This document shows, one piece after another, positions 1 through 8,892 of a DNA stretch of 64,000 nucleotides. Source of the DNA: Caulobacter segnis (GTDB taxonomy: Bacteria; Pseudomonadota; Alphaproteobacteria; Caulobacterales; Caulobacteraceae); assembly GCF_029543125.1 (NCBI RefSeq), contig NZ_JARQWW010000006.1, forward strand, positions 124,001 through 188,000. Direction: 5' to 3'. Positions within the stretch are counted from its first letter, which is position 1. Each line of letters starts with the position of its first letter. The notes beneath the pieces were generated by a model. It saw only the letters and a list, made by a program, of their open reading frames with translations. It did no database searches and was not told where the DNA came from. The position numbers were made by a program, and so were the translations under genes.

Positions 1-359
1 ACGCAGGCCTTGGCCATGTCGACCCCGGTCAGGCGCGCGCCGAGGGCGATGACGTTGGCGTCGTTGTGCTCCCGGCAGAGGGCGGCGGAGAGCGGTTCGC
101 TGACCAGGGCGCAGCGGCAGGCCGGATTGCGGTTCACGGCGATGGAGATGCCGACGCCCGAGCCGCACAGCGCCACGCCGCGATCGGCCTGGCCGCCCGC
201 CACGCGTTGGGCCAGCTTGTAGCCATAGTCGGGATAGTCGACGCGTTCGCCGCTGTCCGGGCCCAGGTCGGCCACCTCATGTCCCAGCTCCCGCAGCCAG
301 GCGGTCAGCTCGGCCTTGAGCTCGATGGCGGCGTGGTCCGAGGCGATGGCGATGCGCAT
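1..359 (-). CDS. rpiB: Ribose-5-phosphate isomerase B, C-terminus cut by window edge
   Basis: Interconverts ribose 5-phosphate and ribulose 5-phosphate in the cytosolic non-oxidative pentose phosphate pathway. The leftward frame opens with ATG at 359 and is still open at base 1, giving about 119 residues of a protein usually near 145. Visible RpiB/LacAB hallmarks in order are SDHAAIELK at the N-terminus, VDYPDYGYK, the active-site Cys loop ALCGSGVGISIAVNR, and REHNDANVIALGARL, which carries the His-Asn-Asp of the ring-opening site. An AAAGGAG Shine-Dalgarno sequence precedes the ATG by 7 bases. The gene is followed upstream (to the right) by the receptor terminator, so it is probably transcribed separately from the receptor. 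Confidence 0.93.
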   Translation of the reverse strand, partial: MRIAIASDHAAIELKAELTAWLRELGHEVADLGPDSGERVDYPDYGYKLAQRVAGGQADRGVALCGSGVGISIAVNRNPACRCALVSEPLSAALCREHNDANVIALGARLTGVDMAKAC

Positions 360-398
360 GATAGGTCTCCTTTGCGGCCATTAGCCCGCCCGCCGCCC

Positions 399-436
399 AA
401 AAGGAAAGGGCGGCGGACCCAAAGATCCGCCGCCCC
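399..436 (-). terminator. Rho-independent terminator of the first receptor gene
   Basis: Read leftward, a GC-rich stem (GGGCGGCGGA / TCCGCCGCCC) with a short loop is followed by TTTCCTTTT. It lies about 36 bases after the stop codon at 472 and separates the receptor from rpiB. Confidence 0.8.
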
Positions 437-471
437 CGAGCCGACCTTTCGGCCAGCACGTTCCGTTCGTC

Positions 472-3291
472 TTAGAAGCGCAGCTTGGCGCCGACGAAGT
501 AGTTCCGCCCGATGATGTCGTAGGTGTTCGGGTCGGTGTTGCCGTCCGGGGCGTTGTCGAACACCGGCGGGGTTTCGTCGGACAGGTTACGCACGCCGCC
601 GAACAGTTCGACCTTCTCGGTCACGGCCCAGCGAGCCGAGACGTCGTGGTAGAAGAAGCTGTCGGTGCCGACGTAGCCGCCGTCCTCGAAGTCCGGGATG
701 TTGCCCTGGTTGTCCATCGAGTCGATGAACGTGCCGGTGTACGACACGCGGACCGGGCCGACGTCGTAGCCCAGGCGGAGCGAGGCCTTCCATTCCGGCA
801 GCGAGGCCGAGATGTTGTAGGCGCCGATCGTGCCCTTGTACTGCACGCCGTCCAGCTTGTAGCTGTCCAGGTAGGTGACATTGAGGTCGAAGTTCAGCTT
901 CTCGCCCCACATGCCGCCAGCCCACGGCACGTTCCAGCCGTAGTTGACCGCGAAGTCGACACCCTTGGTGCGCAGAGCCGACACGTTGCCGAGCGGCGCG
1001 CGGGCCTTCAGGGCGCCGCCGGCGTCACGGAAGATCAGCGGCAGGCCGATGCCTTGGTTGAAGCAGGCGTCGGAGGTCAGCGAACCGCTGGCGAAGCAGC
1101 CGTTGACGATGCCCGACACGCCGCCTTCCAGGGTGCCGATGTAGTCCTCGACCTTGATGTCGTAGTAGTCGATCGTCGCGGTCAGGCCCGGGACGAAGGT
1201 CGGCTGCCACACCAGGCCGGCGGTCAGGGTTTCAGACTTTTCCTCGTTCAGGTTCGGGTTGCCGAAGAAGAACGATTCCGTCTGGGTGTTCTGAGCGACG
1301 AAGCTGGTGGCCACCGGATCGAAGCCCAGCTGCGCGGTGCAGAAGGCGCGGACCGAGGCCGACAGGGTGCGCGCGGCGCCCGTGCCCGGGTTGACCGTGG
1401 TGCAGGGATCGAGCACGGCCGGGAAGCCCTGGTCGCCCGACTGGAACAGTTCGAACACCGACGGCGCGCGGCTGGCGCGTTGGAACATGCCGCGGACGCG
1501 CAGTTGGTCGATCGGCTTGTACTCCAGGCCGACCTTGTAGCTGTAGACGTTGCCCACCGACGAGTAGTCGGAATAGCGGGCGCCCAGCTCCAGGCCCAGG
1601 TATTCGGCGCCGGTCACGCCGGAGACCAGCGGAACCATGGCTTCGGCGTAGAGTTCGCCGACGCTCGAAGAGCCGCCCACTGCTCGTTCGGCGTTGAAGC
1701 CGAAGATGTCGCCGGCGTTCTTGGCCGCATCCGGGGTGAAGTCCAGCTTGTCTTCACGCCATTCGGCGCCGAAGGCCACCGACAGGTCGCCGGCCGGCAG
1801 CTTGAACAGCGGGCCCGACACGAAGCCCGACGCGGTGTTGCGTTCGAAGACGGTCAGGTCGCTGAAGTTGATGCGGATGAAGTTCGCCGCGGCCGGGCTG
1901 ATGGTGCCTTGGCCGAACATGTTGAGCGGGGCGCAGTTGGCGAAGATCGCCAGCGACGACGGGGCGCAGCTGGTGGCCGTGCCGCCGGCCGCGATGGCCG
2001 CCTGCACCTTGGAGCGCGAGACGTCGTTCTGGACGCCGACGCGGAACTCGGTGCGGCCGAAGCTGTAGAAGGCTTCCGCGCGCCATTCGTTGCCCAGGTC
2101 CGCCTTCAGGCCGAGGTTGATCTGGTACAGATCGGAGTCGCGGGTTTCGACGCGCGGACCGACTTCCGTCATGCGGCGATCAAAGAACATCGGCGCGGTC
2201 GGGTTCGGACGCGAGGCCAGCAGCTGGGCCAGGGCCGGGGTGACGAAGGCGTTGTTGTACGGGATCTGGATCCCGGTCGCCGGCGTCGGAGCCAGCTGGG
2301 CGGCGTTGCGGCTGTCCGAGTAGAAGAACTCGCCGACGAACTCGAGGTTGTCGGTGATGTCGTAGCGGCCCAGGACGGCGGCGTTGAAGCGCTCACCCGG
2401 CGACAGCAGGTTGTTGACCGGCGAGAAGTCGTAGCGGTCGCTGCTCGGGCCGAGGCCGAAGTCGTTGTTGAACGGACGCGGCGTGCCGTTGGCGTTGAAG
2501 GCGTAACGGATGTTCTGCGGGCTCGAGGTGGAGCCGCCGAACGGGTTGGTGCCGACGGCGTTCAAACCGCCGCGCTCACCCGTGCCCGAACCGCCGGCGT
2601 TCGACGACAGCGACCAGGCGCGGTCGCTGTTCGGCAGGATGCGGTCACGGTCATAGTAGGAGGCGTAGGCGGTGACGTTGCCCTTGCCGTCCGGGGTGTT
2701 CGTGCCGAACAGCACGTAGCTGTTCGAGGTCTTGCCGTCGCCGAACTCGCTGACGCCGTACTGGCTCGACAGCTCGACGCCTTCGAAGTTGTTCTTCAGG
2801 ACGAAGTTCACGACGCCGGCCAGGGCGTCCGAACCGTACACCGCCGAGGCGCCGCCGGTGACCACTTCAACGCGGTCGATCAGGGCGGTCGGGATGTTGT
2901 TCAGGTCGACGGTGTTGGCGCGGGTCGACGGGTTCATGCGGCGGCCGTTGACCAGCACCAGGGTGCGGGTCGGGCCAATGCCGCGCAGGTCGACGGTGGC
3001 GGTGCCGTCCGACGGGTTGTTGGACGCGGCGGTCAGGCCCGGAACGACCTGCGGCAGGCGGTTCAGGACGTCTTCGGTGGTCGTCGAGCCGGCGGCCTGG
3101 ATGGCCTCCGAGGTGACGGTGGAGACAGGGCTGTTGGCCACGTAGTCCTGGCGCGCGATGCGCGAGCCGGTGATGACGATCTCTTCGACCGTCGCGTCTT
3201 GGGCGAGCGCCGAGCCGGACATGGCCATGAAGGCCGCGCCACAGATCATCGACGACGCCAGAAGGCGCGTGCGCGTGGTTTGGTTTTGCAA
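472..3291 (-). CDS. TonB-dependent outer-membrane receptor 1
   Basis: A 939-residue outer-membrane beta-barrel receptor for energy-driven uptake of an unknown ligand. The start is TTG at 3291, set by GGAGGAT seven bases upstream. Residues 1-30 form a signal peptide (cleavage SALA-Q). The mature N-terminus carries EEIVITGSRIARQD, the TonB-box-like segment of this subfamily, then a plug domain to about residue 170 (LVNGRRMNP, GGASAVYGSDALAGVVNFVLK) and a barrel ending in aromatic Phe (VGAKLRF). A Cys pair in a predicted extracellular loop follows DPC near residues 630-655. Receptors 2 and 3 share this architecture, including the leader core RLLASSMICG, so the three are related paralogues. No substrate can be assigned: no Fur-like box or dedicated catabolic genes lie beside it. 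Confidence 0.93.
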   Translation of the reverse strand: MQNQTTRTRLLASSMICGAAFMAMSGSALAQDATVEEIVITGSRIARQDYVANSPVSTVTSEAIQAAGSTTTEDVLNRLPQVVPGLTAASNNPSDGTATVDLRGIGPTRTLVLVNGRRMNPSTRANTVDLNNIPTALIDRVEVVTGGASAVYGSDALAGVVNFVLKNNFEGVELSSQYGVSEFGDGKTSNSYVLFGTNTPDGKGNVTAYASYYDRDRILPNSDRAWSLSSNAGGSGTGERGGLNAVGTNPFGGSTSSPQNIRYAFNANGTPRPFNNDFGLGPSSDRYDFSPVNNLLSPGERFNAAVLGRYDITDNLEFVGEFFYSDSRNAAQLAPTPATGIQIPYNNAFVTPALAQLLASRPNPTAPMFFDRRMTEVGPRVETRDSDLYQINLGLKADLGNEWRAEAFYSFGRTEFRVGVQNDVSRSKVQAAIAAGGTATSCAPSSLAIFANCAPLNMFGQGTISPAAANFIRINFSDLTVFERNTASGFVSGPLFKLPAGDLSVAFGAEWREDKLDFTPDAAKNAGDIFGFNAERAVGGSSSVGELYAEAMVPLVSGVTGAEYLGLELGARYSDYSSVGNVYSYKVGLEYKPIDQLRVRGMFQRASRAPSVFELFQSGDQGFPAVLDPCTTVNPGTGAARTLSASVRAFCTAQLGFDPVATSFVAQNTQTESFFFGNPNLNEEKSETLTAGLVWQPTFVPGLTATIDYYDIKVEDYIGTLEGGVSGIVNGCFASGSLTSDACFNQGIGLPLIFRDAGGALKARAPLGNVSALRTKGVDFAVNYGWNVPWAGGMWGEKLNFDLNVTYLDSYKLDGVQYKGTIGAYNISASLPEWKASLRLGYDVGPVRVSYTGTFIDSMDNQGNIPDFEDGGYVGTDSFFYHDVSARWAVTEKVELFGGVRNLSDETPPVFDNAPDGNTDPNTYDIIGRNYFVGAKLRF

Positions 3292-3376
3292 GATTTCGAT
3301 CCTCCGGCGGCCGTCGCGATGACGCGGGACCGCTCCCCTTACTGTTGAATCGAGGCGCGAACGCTTCGATGGCGCG

Positions 3377-3404
3377 ACTATCTGCCGCCCAGAAACGGGG
3401 TCAA
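3377..3404 (-). promoter_or_regulatory. Candidate promoter of receptor 1
   Basis: On the minus strand TTGACC (3404-3399) is separated by 16 bases from GATAGT (3382-3377), placing a start point about 80 bases before the TTG start of receptor 1. This is a match to the housekeeping consensus by eye only. Confidence 0.35.
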
Positions 3405-3453
3405 TGGAGGTTGAATGCTCAAGCTACAGGCAACTTGGCGCCTGTCGCATTAA

Positions 3454-3470
3454 TGACACATATTGTGACA
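3454..3470. promoter_or_regulatory. Near-palindrome upstream of receptor 1, possible operator
   Basis: TGACACA-TAT-TGTGACA is a 17-base inverted repeat with one mismatch per arm, about 50 bases upstream of the candidate -35 box. It is in an AT-richer patch of the 295-base gap between receptors 1 and 2. The binding protein is unknown. Confidence 0.35.
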
Positions 3471-3530
3471 ACGCAACCCTAGGTCAGCGAACTGAGTTCC
3501 GGGGCGCAAGTCAAAGTAGAAATAGCAGCA

Positions 3531-3568
3531 CAAAAAGATTGGGCGGCGGGCCCGAAGACCCGCCGCCC
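3531..3568 (-). terminator. Rho-independent terminator of receptor 2
   Basis: Read leftward, GGGCGGCGGG-TCTTCGGG-CCCGCCGCCC (3568-3541) is followed by AATCTTTTTG. It lies about 18 bases after the receptor 2 stop codon. Confidence 0.85.
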
Positions 3569-3586
3569 TTTCCTGTCACTAAGCTC

Positions 3587-6538
3587 TTAGTACTTGAGCG
3601 AAGCGTTGATGAAGAACATCCGGCCCAGGACGTCGTACGTGGCCGGGTAGCCGTTGTTCGACGGGGACGCGTTGGCGCCCATGATCGGATACTTCTCTTG
3701 GGTCAGGTTACGCACGCCGCCCGTGAAGGAGACGGTGTCCGTAGCGCGCCAGTCGGCCGACAGGTCGAAGTAGTTCTTGATGCCGACCTTTTCGACGACG
3801 CGCACGGCGGCGTTGTCGTCGTAGACGTCATCCAGATAGCTCCAGACCAGGTTCAGGCCGTAGTTTTCATACGACCAGTTGATCGCGGTGCGGACCTTGT
3901 GACGCGGGGTCGGGTTGCCGCACGACGGACCGAAGCGGTCCGCGCACTTCAGAGGCGCCGAGATCTCGTCGGCCTGGAAGGTGGACTTCCAGGTGTTGGT
4001 GTACAGCGACTTGATCGAGATGCCGCCAGCGTCCGGCAGACCGAGGTCAGCCAGGTCGAAGCGGTACGACACGCCGATGTCCAGACCTTGCACCTTGTTC
4101 GAGGCGACGTTCTGGTTGGTCAGCGAGACGAAGTCGATCGAGCCGTTGGCCAGGCGACGGATCGCCGAGCAGTACGGGGACGACGGGTTGCCGTTCACCG
4201 AGGCGCCGTAGCAGATGTTGAACACGTTCTGCGTGGAGCCGCCGAAGGAGGCGATCTGGTCGTCGATCTGGATGTCGAACCAGTCGACCGTGATGGCCAG
4301 ACGCGGGATGAACGACGGCTGGTAAACCGCACCGATCGTCAGGGTGTCGGCCACTTCCGGAGCCAGGTTCGGGTTACCGCCCGTCAGCGTTTGGGTCTGC
4401 TGGTTAGCGTTGATGACGCCGATCGCAGCAGCCGGCACGCCGGCGTTCAAGCAGGCCTGACGGCGTTGAGCCGCGGCGCCCGCCGAGAGGTTGGCGAAGC
4501 CCGGAGCCGAGCACGGGTCGGTCGAGGTCGGGAAGCCGTTGCCCTGCGGGGCGAACAGTTCACCAACCGAAGGAGCGCGGACGGCGCGGTTGTACGAGGC
4601 GCGCAGACGCAGGTCGTCGAAGACTTCCCAGTCACCAGCGACCTTGTAGGTCTTGGTGATCTTGTCTTGCGACGAGTAGTCCGACAGACGGCCGGCCAGT
4701 TCCAGGTTCACCGACTGAGCGAAGGGCAGGTCCTTCAGCAGCGGCACCAGCAGTTCGCCGTACAGTTCGTAGACGTCGAAGTCGCCCGAAACCGGCGGAG
4801 AAGCGTTGAAGCCGGTCAGGTTGCCGACAGCCAGATCCTGCGACGGACGGAAGGCGAAGCCTTCGTAGCGGTATTCAGAACCGATAGCGAAGCCCAGGCC
4901 GCCAGCCGGCAGGGTGAAGAAGTTGTCGGTGTTGCCCGAGAAGAAAGCCGACGCCACCAGTTGCTCGTAGTCCTGCGAGGACTCGATGCGGGTCTTGATG
5001 AAGTTGGCGGCGGCGGCGGAGATCTTGCCACGGCCGAACAGGTTCACGGGAACGCAGCCGTTGGACGGATCCAAGCAGCCCGTGCCGGCGGCGTTCAGCA
5101 GGAGGCCCTGCTGGATGCGCTGCAGGCTGGTGTCGCCGAGCAGCGACTGGCTGCCGTGGGTGTTGCCGTACTGGATGTACGTTTCCCAGGAGCCGTTGAT
5201 GAAGTTCAGGTCGCCGCGCAGGCCAAGTTGGGTCTGGAAGCCGTAGAAGTTGAACTCGTTGATGCGCGGGCCGACTTCAGTCAGGCGGCGGTTGAACACG
5301 CCGGTGACGGTGTCGTAGATGCCGTTGCCGTTGGCGTCGACGTCGGCGTAGGTGCCGGCAGCCCAGGCGCTCGAGTTCGGGATCGTGTACGAGGCCGTCG
5401 AAGCCAGGCTGTTCAGCGCCCGCTTGCCGGCCGCGCTGAGGAACGGATTGTTGTCCAGCGAGAAGCGGAAGATCCGGTTGCCGACCGGCGTTTCGGCCAG
5501 CTGCGTCGTAACGGCCGAATAGACGAAGTTACCCTTGGCGAAGGCTTCGATGCCCGGGGCCAGTTCGTAACGGCCCAGGGCCGTGACCGAGTAACGCTCC
5601 TGCGGGGTCTGCAGGTAGTTGATCGGCGCAAAGTTGTAGGTGTCAGACGCGGCGTTGTAGAGACGCACGCTGCCGTCAGCGGTGAACAGGCCGGTGTTGG
5701 CGACGTTGTTCGCCACGCCCGGGATGGTGACCAGCGCGCCGGTGGCGAAGCCGCCGACGGTGCCGTCTTCCTGCGAGCCCGAGCCCGACGGAACCAGGCC
5801 GGTGATGCCGGCGGCGCGTTGGGCGGCCGACGGTTCACCGTAGGCTTGCGCCATCAGACCGCCGCGCTTGCCTTGGGTCAGCGGCTCACGGTCGTTGTAG
5901 CCCAGCGACAGGACCACGTTGCCGCGGCCGTCGTCGAAGTTGGCGCCGATGGTGGCGTCAATCGAGTAGATCGGGGCGTCCAGATCGTCGGTGTTCTGAT
6001 AACCGGCGTTGAACTGGAAGCCTTCGAAGTCCTTCTTGAGGACGAAGTTGACGACGCCGGCGATGGCGTCCGAACCGTAAACGGCCGAGGCGCCGCCGGT
6101 CACGACTTCCACGCTCTGGATCAGAGCGGTCGGGATCAGGTTCAGGTCGACGGTGCCGGCCTGGGTGGTCGGGGTCTGACGCTTGCCGTCGACCAGGACC
6201 AGGGTGCGGTTGGAGCCGAGGCCGCGCAGGTTCACGGTGGCGGCGCCGCCCGAACCGTTGTTCACGGTCGAGGTCACGCCCGGAACGGCTTGCGGCAGGG
6301 TGTTCAGCAGGTTTTCGGTGTTCACCACACCCGACTGCTTGAGGTCCTGCTCGCCGACGGTGGCGACGGGGCTGGTCGAAACCAGGTCCGGACGGGCGAT
6401 ACGCGAGCCGGTGACGACGATCTCTTCGACCGCGACGTCATCTTGCGCGTAGGCGGTGGTTGCGGACATGGCCATGAAGGCCGCGCCACAAATCATCGAA
6501 GACGCGAGCAGGCGCTCACGCGTGGACTTGTTGATCAA
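3587..6538 (-). CDS. TonB-dependent outer-membrane receptor 2
   Basis: A 983-residue outer-membrane receptor. The frame is open from 6625, but I place the start at TTG 6538: it is preceded by GGAGGAT at good spacing and produces a leader (INKSTRERLLASSMICG) that aligns with receptor 1. The signal peptide ends at AYA-Q, residue 31. Then come EEIVVTGSRIARPD, a plug with LVDGKRQTP and GGASAVYGSDAIAGVVNFVLK, and a barrel ending in INASLKY. A DPC...C loop, NPNLAPE and PSVGELF match positions in receptor 1. The first 100 bases of coding sequence are strikingly close to receptor 1 at the nucleotide level, while extracellular loops diverge. Ligand unknown. Confidence 0.93.
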   Translation of the reverse strand: MINKSTRERLLASSMICGAAFMAMSATTAYAQDDVAVEEIVVTGSRIARPDLVSTSPVATVGEQDLKQSGVVNTENLLNTLPQAVPGVTSTVNNGSGGAATVNLRGLGSNRTLVLVDGKRQTPTTQAGTVDLNLIPTALIQSVEVVTGGASAVYGSDAIAGVVNFVLKKDFEGFQFNAGYQNTDDLDAPIYSIDATIGANFDDGRGNVVLSLGYNDREPLTQGKRGGLMAQAYGEPSAAQRAAGITGLVPSGSGSQEDGTVGGFATGALVTIPGVANNVANTGLFTADGSVRLYNAASDTYNFAPINYLQTPQERYSVTALGRYELAPGIEAFAKGNFVYSAVTTQLAETPVGNRIFRFSLDNNPFLSAAGKRALNSLASTASYTIPNSSAWAAGTYADVDANGNGIYDTVTGVFNRRLTEVGPRINEFNFYGFQTQLGLRGDLNFINGSWETYIQYGNTHGSQSLLGDTSLQRIQQGLLLNAAGTGCLDPSNGCVPVNLFGRGKISAAAANFIKTRIESSQDYEQLVASAFFSGNTDNFFTLPAGGLGFAIGSEYRYEGFAFRPSQDLAVGNLTGFNASPPVSGDFDVYELYGELLVPLLKDLPFAQSVNLELAGRLSDYSSQDKITKTYKVAGDWEVFDDLRLRASYNRAVRAPSVGELFAPQGNGFPTSTDPCSAPGFANLSAGAAAQRRQACLNAGVPAAAIGVINANQQTQTLTGGNPNLAPEVADTLTIGAVYQPSFIPRLAITVDWFDIQIDDQIASFGGSTQNVFNICYGASVNGNPSSPYCSAIRRLANGSIDFVSLTNQNVASNKVQGLDIGVSYRFDLADLGLPDAGGISIKSLYTNTWKSTFQADEISAPLKCADRFGPSCGNPTPRHKVRTAINWSYENYGLNLVWSYLDDVYDDNAAVRVVEKVGIKNYFDLSADWRATDTVSFTGGVRNLTQEKYPIMGANASPSNNGYPATYDVLGRMFFINASLKY

Positions 6539-6829
6539 ATTTTTATCCTCCAGCAGCCGCACAGAGCGGCGTGCCCCCAAAAAACAGAGGAGAATGCGCG
6601 GGTTCGGATTTTTGGAATCCCGCAACTCACCCCCTGACCGCGACTACATCAAAGCGAGCCGATGTTGGGAATTGCTGTTTGAACGATTTCCGCCGCAATT
6701 TACGACTTGTTGCAGAAATGTTTCACCGACCGTCGTTTCCCTACCACTTCGGGGGTGATTTAGTCTCGAAACGACAGCGTTGCGGGAGAAGAGTGCGCCG
6801 GGGTATTCCTTGGCAAACAAGGAGTCTCC

Positions 6830-7405
6830 ATGAAAAGCCTTGGGTTTTCAGTGCTCGCGGCGGCGGTTTCCGTGATTGCCTCACCCGCTGCCTCACAAAC
6901 AGGCAATCCGTCTCCCGAGGCGCGACTGCCGGTGTTCGATGCACTCATAAATTGCCGCAAGATCGGTGACGCCGCCGAGCGCCTTGCCTGCTTCGACAAG
7001 GCCGCCGACCAACTAGCCGCTGCGCAGACCGCCGGCGACGTGGTGGTTGTCGACCGCCAGGAGATCAAGAAGGCCCAACGCTCCACCTTCGGTTTCAACG
7101 TCGCTCTGCCCCAGGTCTTCAAGGACAAGGGCGGCAAGGCCGAGGCCAAGGAAGAGAAGGGCCAGAAGACCGACGAGGCTGGCGACATCGAAGCGATCAC
7201 CGCCGTCGCCACCAAGGTCTGGCAGGGCGCCCGGGGCGAATGGAACTTCCAGCTCGAGGACGGCGCCGTGTGGCGTCAGACCGACGCTCCCGACCCCGCG
7301 CGCAGCTTTAAGAACGGCGTCACCGTCGAGATCAAGAAGGGCAAGTTGGGGAACTTCTTCCTCAAGGCCAACGGCGCCCTGATGCGCGCCAAACGCGACA
7401 GCTGA
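6830..7405 (+). CDS. Secreted protein of unknown function
   Basis: A 191-residue protein with a signal peptide of about 22 residues (cleavage near AAS-Q). The mature part starts with a CRKIGD-x5-RLACFDKAADQL motif; this Cys-Arg / Ala-Cys-Phe-Asp pattern recurs in small periplasmic proteins and could form a disulfide between the two cysteines. A Lys/Glu-rich hydrophilic middle (about residues 100-120) is followed by a domain containing GEWNFQLEDGAVWRQTD and a basic C-terminus, a layout seen in many alphaproteobacterial proteins without assigned function. The start is set by AAGGAG eight bases upstream. It is the first gene of a tight rightward unit: 8 bases separate it from the DUF442 gene. 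I do not recognise a specific function. Confidence 0.8.
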   Translation: MKSLGFSVLAAAVSVIASPAASQTGNPSPEARLPVFDALINCRKIGDAAERLACFDKAADQLAAAQTAGDVVVVDRQEIKKAQRSTFGFNVALPQVFKDKGGKAEAKEEKGQKTDEAGDIEAITAVATKVWQGARGEWNFQLEDGAVWRQTDAPDPARSFKNGVTVEIKKGKLGNFFLKANGALMRAKRDS

Positions 7406-7413
7406 GGACCGCC

Positions 7414-7824
7414 ATGAGCCGTTTCCGCACAGTGACCGACAAGATCTCGGTCAGCCCACAGATCACCCCCGCCGACGTGGCCGCCGCCGCGGACGAGGGC
7501 TTCGCCCTCATCGTCAACAACCGCCCCGACGGCGAGGAGCCGACTCAGCCCGACGGCGCCGAGATCGCCGCCGCTGCTGAGGAAGCAGGTCTCGCCTACA
7601 TCTATATCCCGGTGCGCGGCATGCCGACGCCGGAGCAGGTGGACGCGGTGCGCGAAGCCGTGGACGAGGCGCATGGCAAGGTGCTGCTGTTCTGCCGTTC
7701 GGGCACCCGCTCGATCGTCAGCTGGTCCCTGGGCCAGGCGGCGTCGGGCGCCAGCAGCCGTGACGACCTGGTCGCCCTGGGCGAGGCGGCCGGATACGAC
7801 CTCTCGGGCGTTCTGCCCCGCTAA
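7414..7824 (+). CDS. DUF442 / TIGR01244 phosphatase-like sulfur-transferase family protein
   Basis: A 136-residue cytosolic protein of the family fused in other organisms to metallo-beta-lactamase hydrolases (BLH). The N-terminus ISVSPQITPADVAAAADEGF and the active-site loop LLFCRSGTRS (Cys94, Arg99; C-x4-R as in rhodanese-type loops) identify it. Members are linked to sulfide oxidation or dual-specificity phosphatase-like activity; I cannot tell which applies. The next gene, 3 bases downstream, is itself a metallo-beta-lactamase fold hydrolase, so the two domains that are fused elsewhere lie side by side here. This supports a functional link. Confidence 0.88.
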   Translation: MSRFRTVTDKISVSPQITPADVAAAADEGFALIVNNRPDGEEPTQPDGAEIAAAAEEAGLAYIYIPVRGMPTPEQVDAVREAVDEAHGKVLLFCRSGTRSIVSWSLGQAASGASSRDDLVALGEAAGYDLSGVLPR

Positions 7825-7827
7825 GCC

Positions 7828-8715
7828 GTGATCCCCTTCGTCCGCGAGCTCGACTTCCAGTACGGCCGCTGTGATCGGGTGTCGCCCCGCATCCGGCGGG
7901 TGATCGCCGACAATCCCGGCCCTTTCACCTATCTGGGGACCGGGACCTACATCGTCGGCGAGGGCGAGGTGGCGGTGATCGATCCGGGGCCGGACCTGCC
8001 GGCGCATCTGGAGGCCCTGCTCGCCGCGCTGGGGAATGAGCGGGTGATGCACATCCTGATCACACACGACCACGCCGACCACTCTCCCCTCGCCGCCGCC
8101 CTGTCGGCGGCCACGGGGGCGAAGGTGTGGGGGCGGTCGCGCCAGCCGCGGGGGCAAATCCCCGCCGGTTTCGACGACGAGCACGACGACGCGTTCCGCC
8201 CCGACTTCGAGGTGGAAGACGGGGAGGTGTTCGAAGGCCCGGGCTGGACGCTGGAGGCCGTGCCGACGCCGGGCCACACCTCGAACCACGTGAGCTACGC
8301 CCTTAAGGAAGAGAACGCCCTGTTCAGCGGCGACCACATCATGGGCTGGTCGACGACGGTGATCAGCCCGCCCGACGGCGACATGGCCGCCTATTTCGAA
8401 AGCCTGGACCGGGTGAAGGCCAGCGGCTTCGCCACCCTGTGGCCGACCCATGGCCCGCCGGTCACTGACCCGCAGCCGTTCATCGACGCCTATATCGCCC
8501 ACCGCCGGGCGCGGGAGGCCCAGGTCCTGGCCGCCCTGGCCGAGGGGCCGACCACCATCCGCGCCATGGTGCCGGTGCTGTACGTGGCGGTGGACCCGCG
8601 CCTGCACCCGGCGGCGGCGCATTCCCTGCTGGGCCATGTGGTGCAGTTGGTCGGCGAGGGCCGGGTCATCAGCGACGGCCCGCCGGGGGTGGAGACGGTG
8701 TTGAGGCTGGCTTGA
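7828..8715 (+). CDS. Metallo-beta-lactamase fold hydrolase, LACTB2-like
   Basis: A 295-residue cytosolic metallohydrolase. It starts with GTG at 7828, just after the previous stop. The zinc site ITHDHADH (His80, His82, Asp84, His85) is followed by TPGHTSNH and FSGDHIMGWS, the third and fourth metal-ligand segments. The C-terminal part (about residue 220 on: HRRAREAQVLAAL) is the winged-helix-like extension typical of LACTB2/glyoxalase-II-like proteins. The substrate is not predictable; family members act on thioesters, RNA or sulfur compounds. Co-location with the DUF442 protein suggests sulfur chemistry, which is an inference. Confidence 0.88.
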   Translation: MIPFVRELDFQYGRCDRVSPRIRRVIADNPGPFTYLGTGTYIVGEGEVAVIDPGPDLPAHLEALLAALGNERVMHILITHDHADHSPLAAALSAATGAKVWGRSRQPRGQIPAGFDDEHDDAFRPDFEVEDGEVFEGPGWTLEAVPTPGHTSNHVSYALKEENALFSGDHIMGWSTTVISPPDGDMAAYFESLDRVKASGFATLWPTHGPPVTDPQPFIDAYIAHRRAREAQVLAALAEGPTTIRAMVPVLYVAVDPRLHPAAAHSLLGHVVQLVGEGRVISDGPPGVETVLRLA

Positions 8716-8721
8716 GCGCTT

Positions 8722-8818
8722 TGCGTGCTTCGACAGGTCGCTGCGCTCCCGCTCAGCATGACGAGCTTCGGTTGGCTCTGAACGCGTCATCCTGAGCTGC
8801 GCGAAGCGCAAGTCGAAG
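8722..8818. repeat. Palindromic intergenic repeat, family A copy 1
   Basis: Two inverted arms, GCGTGCTTCGAC...CTCAGCATGACGA and CGTCATCCTGAG...GTCGAAGAACGCACC, enclose a spacer containing TTGGCTCTGAA. The same arms and a nearly identical spacer occur at 16945-17051. It lies between converging genes. Confidence 0.8.
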
Positions 8819-8830
8819 AACGCACCGCAT

Positions 8831-8861
8831 AGAAAAAGGGCCGCCGGTGAACCGGCGGCCC
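8831..8861 (-). terminator. Rho-independent terminator of receptor 3
   Basis: Read leftward, GGGCCGCCGG-TTCA-CCGGCGGCCC is followed by TTTTTCT. It is 30 bases after the stop codon at 8893. Read rightward it could also stop the 6830-8715 unit, with a poorer T-run. Confidence 0.85.
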
Positions 8862-8892
8862 TTCCCTTCAGCAGACCGGAGCCCGCCTCTCC

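Noticed and set aside
646..3348. Long rightward open frame opposite receptor 1 (and similar frames opposite receptors 2-5)
   Set aside because: The frame mirrors the receptor in the antisense direction. GC-rich codon bias removes stops there; the products are Arg/Val/Ala/Gly-rich without recognisable folds, while the receptor frames carry clear family motifs.
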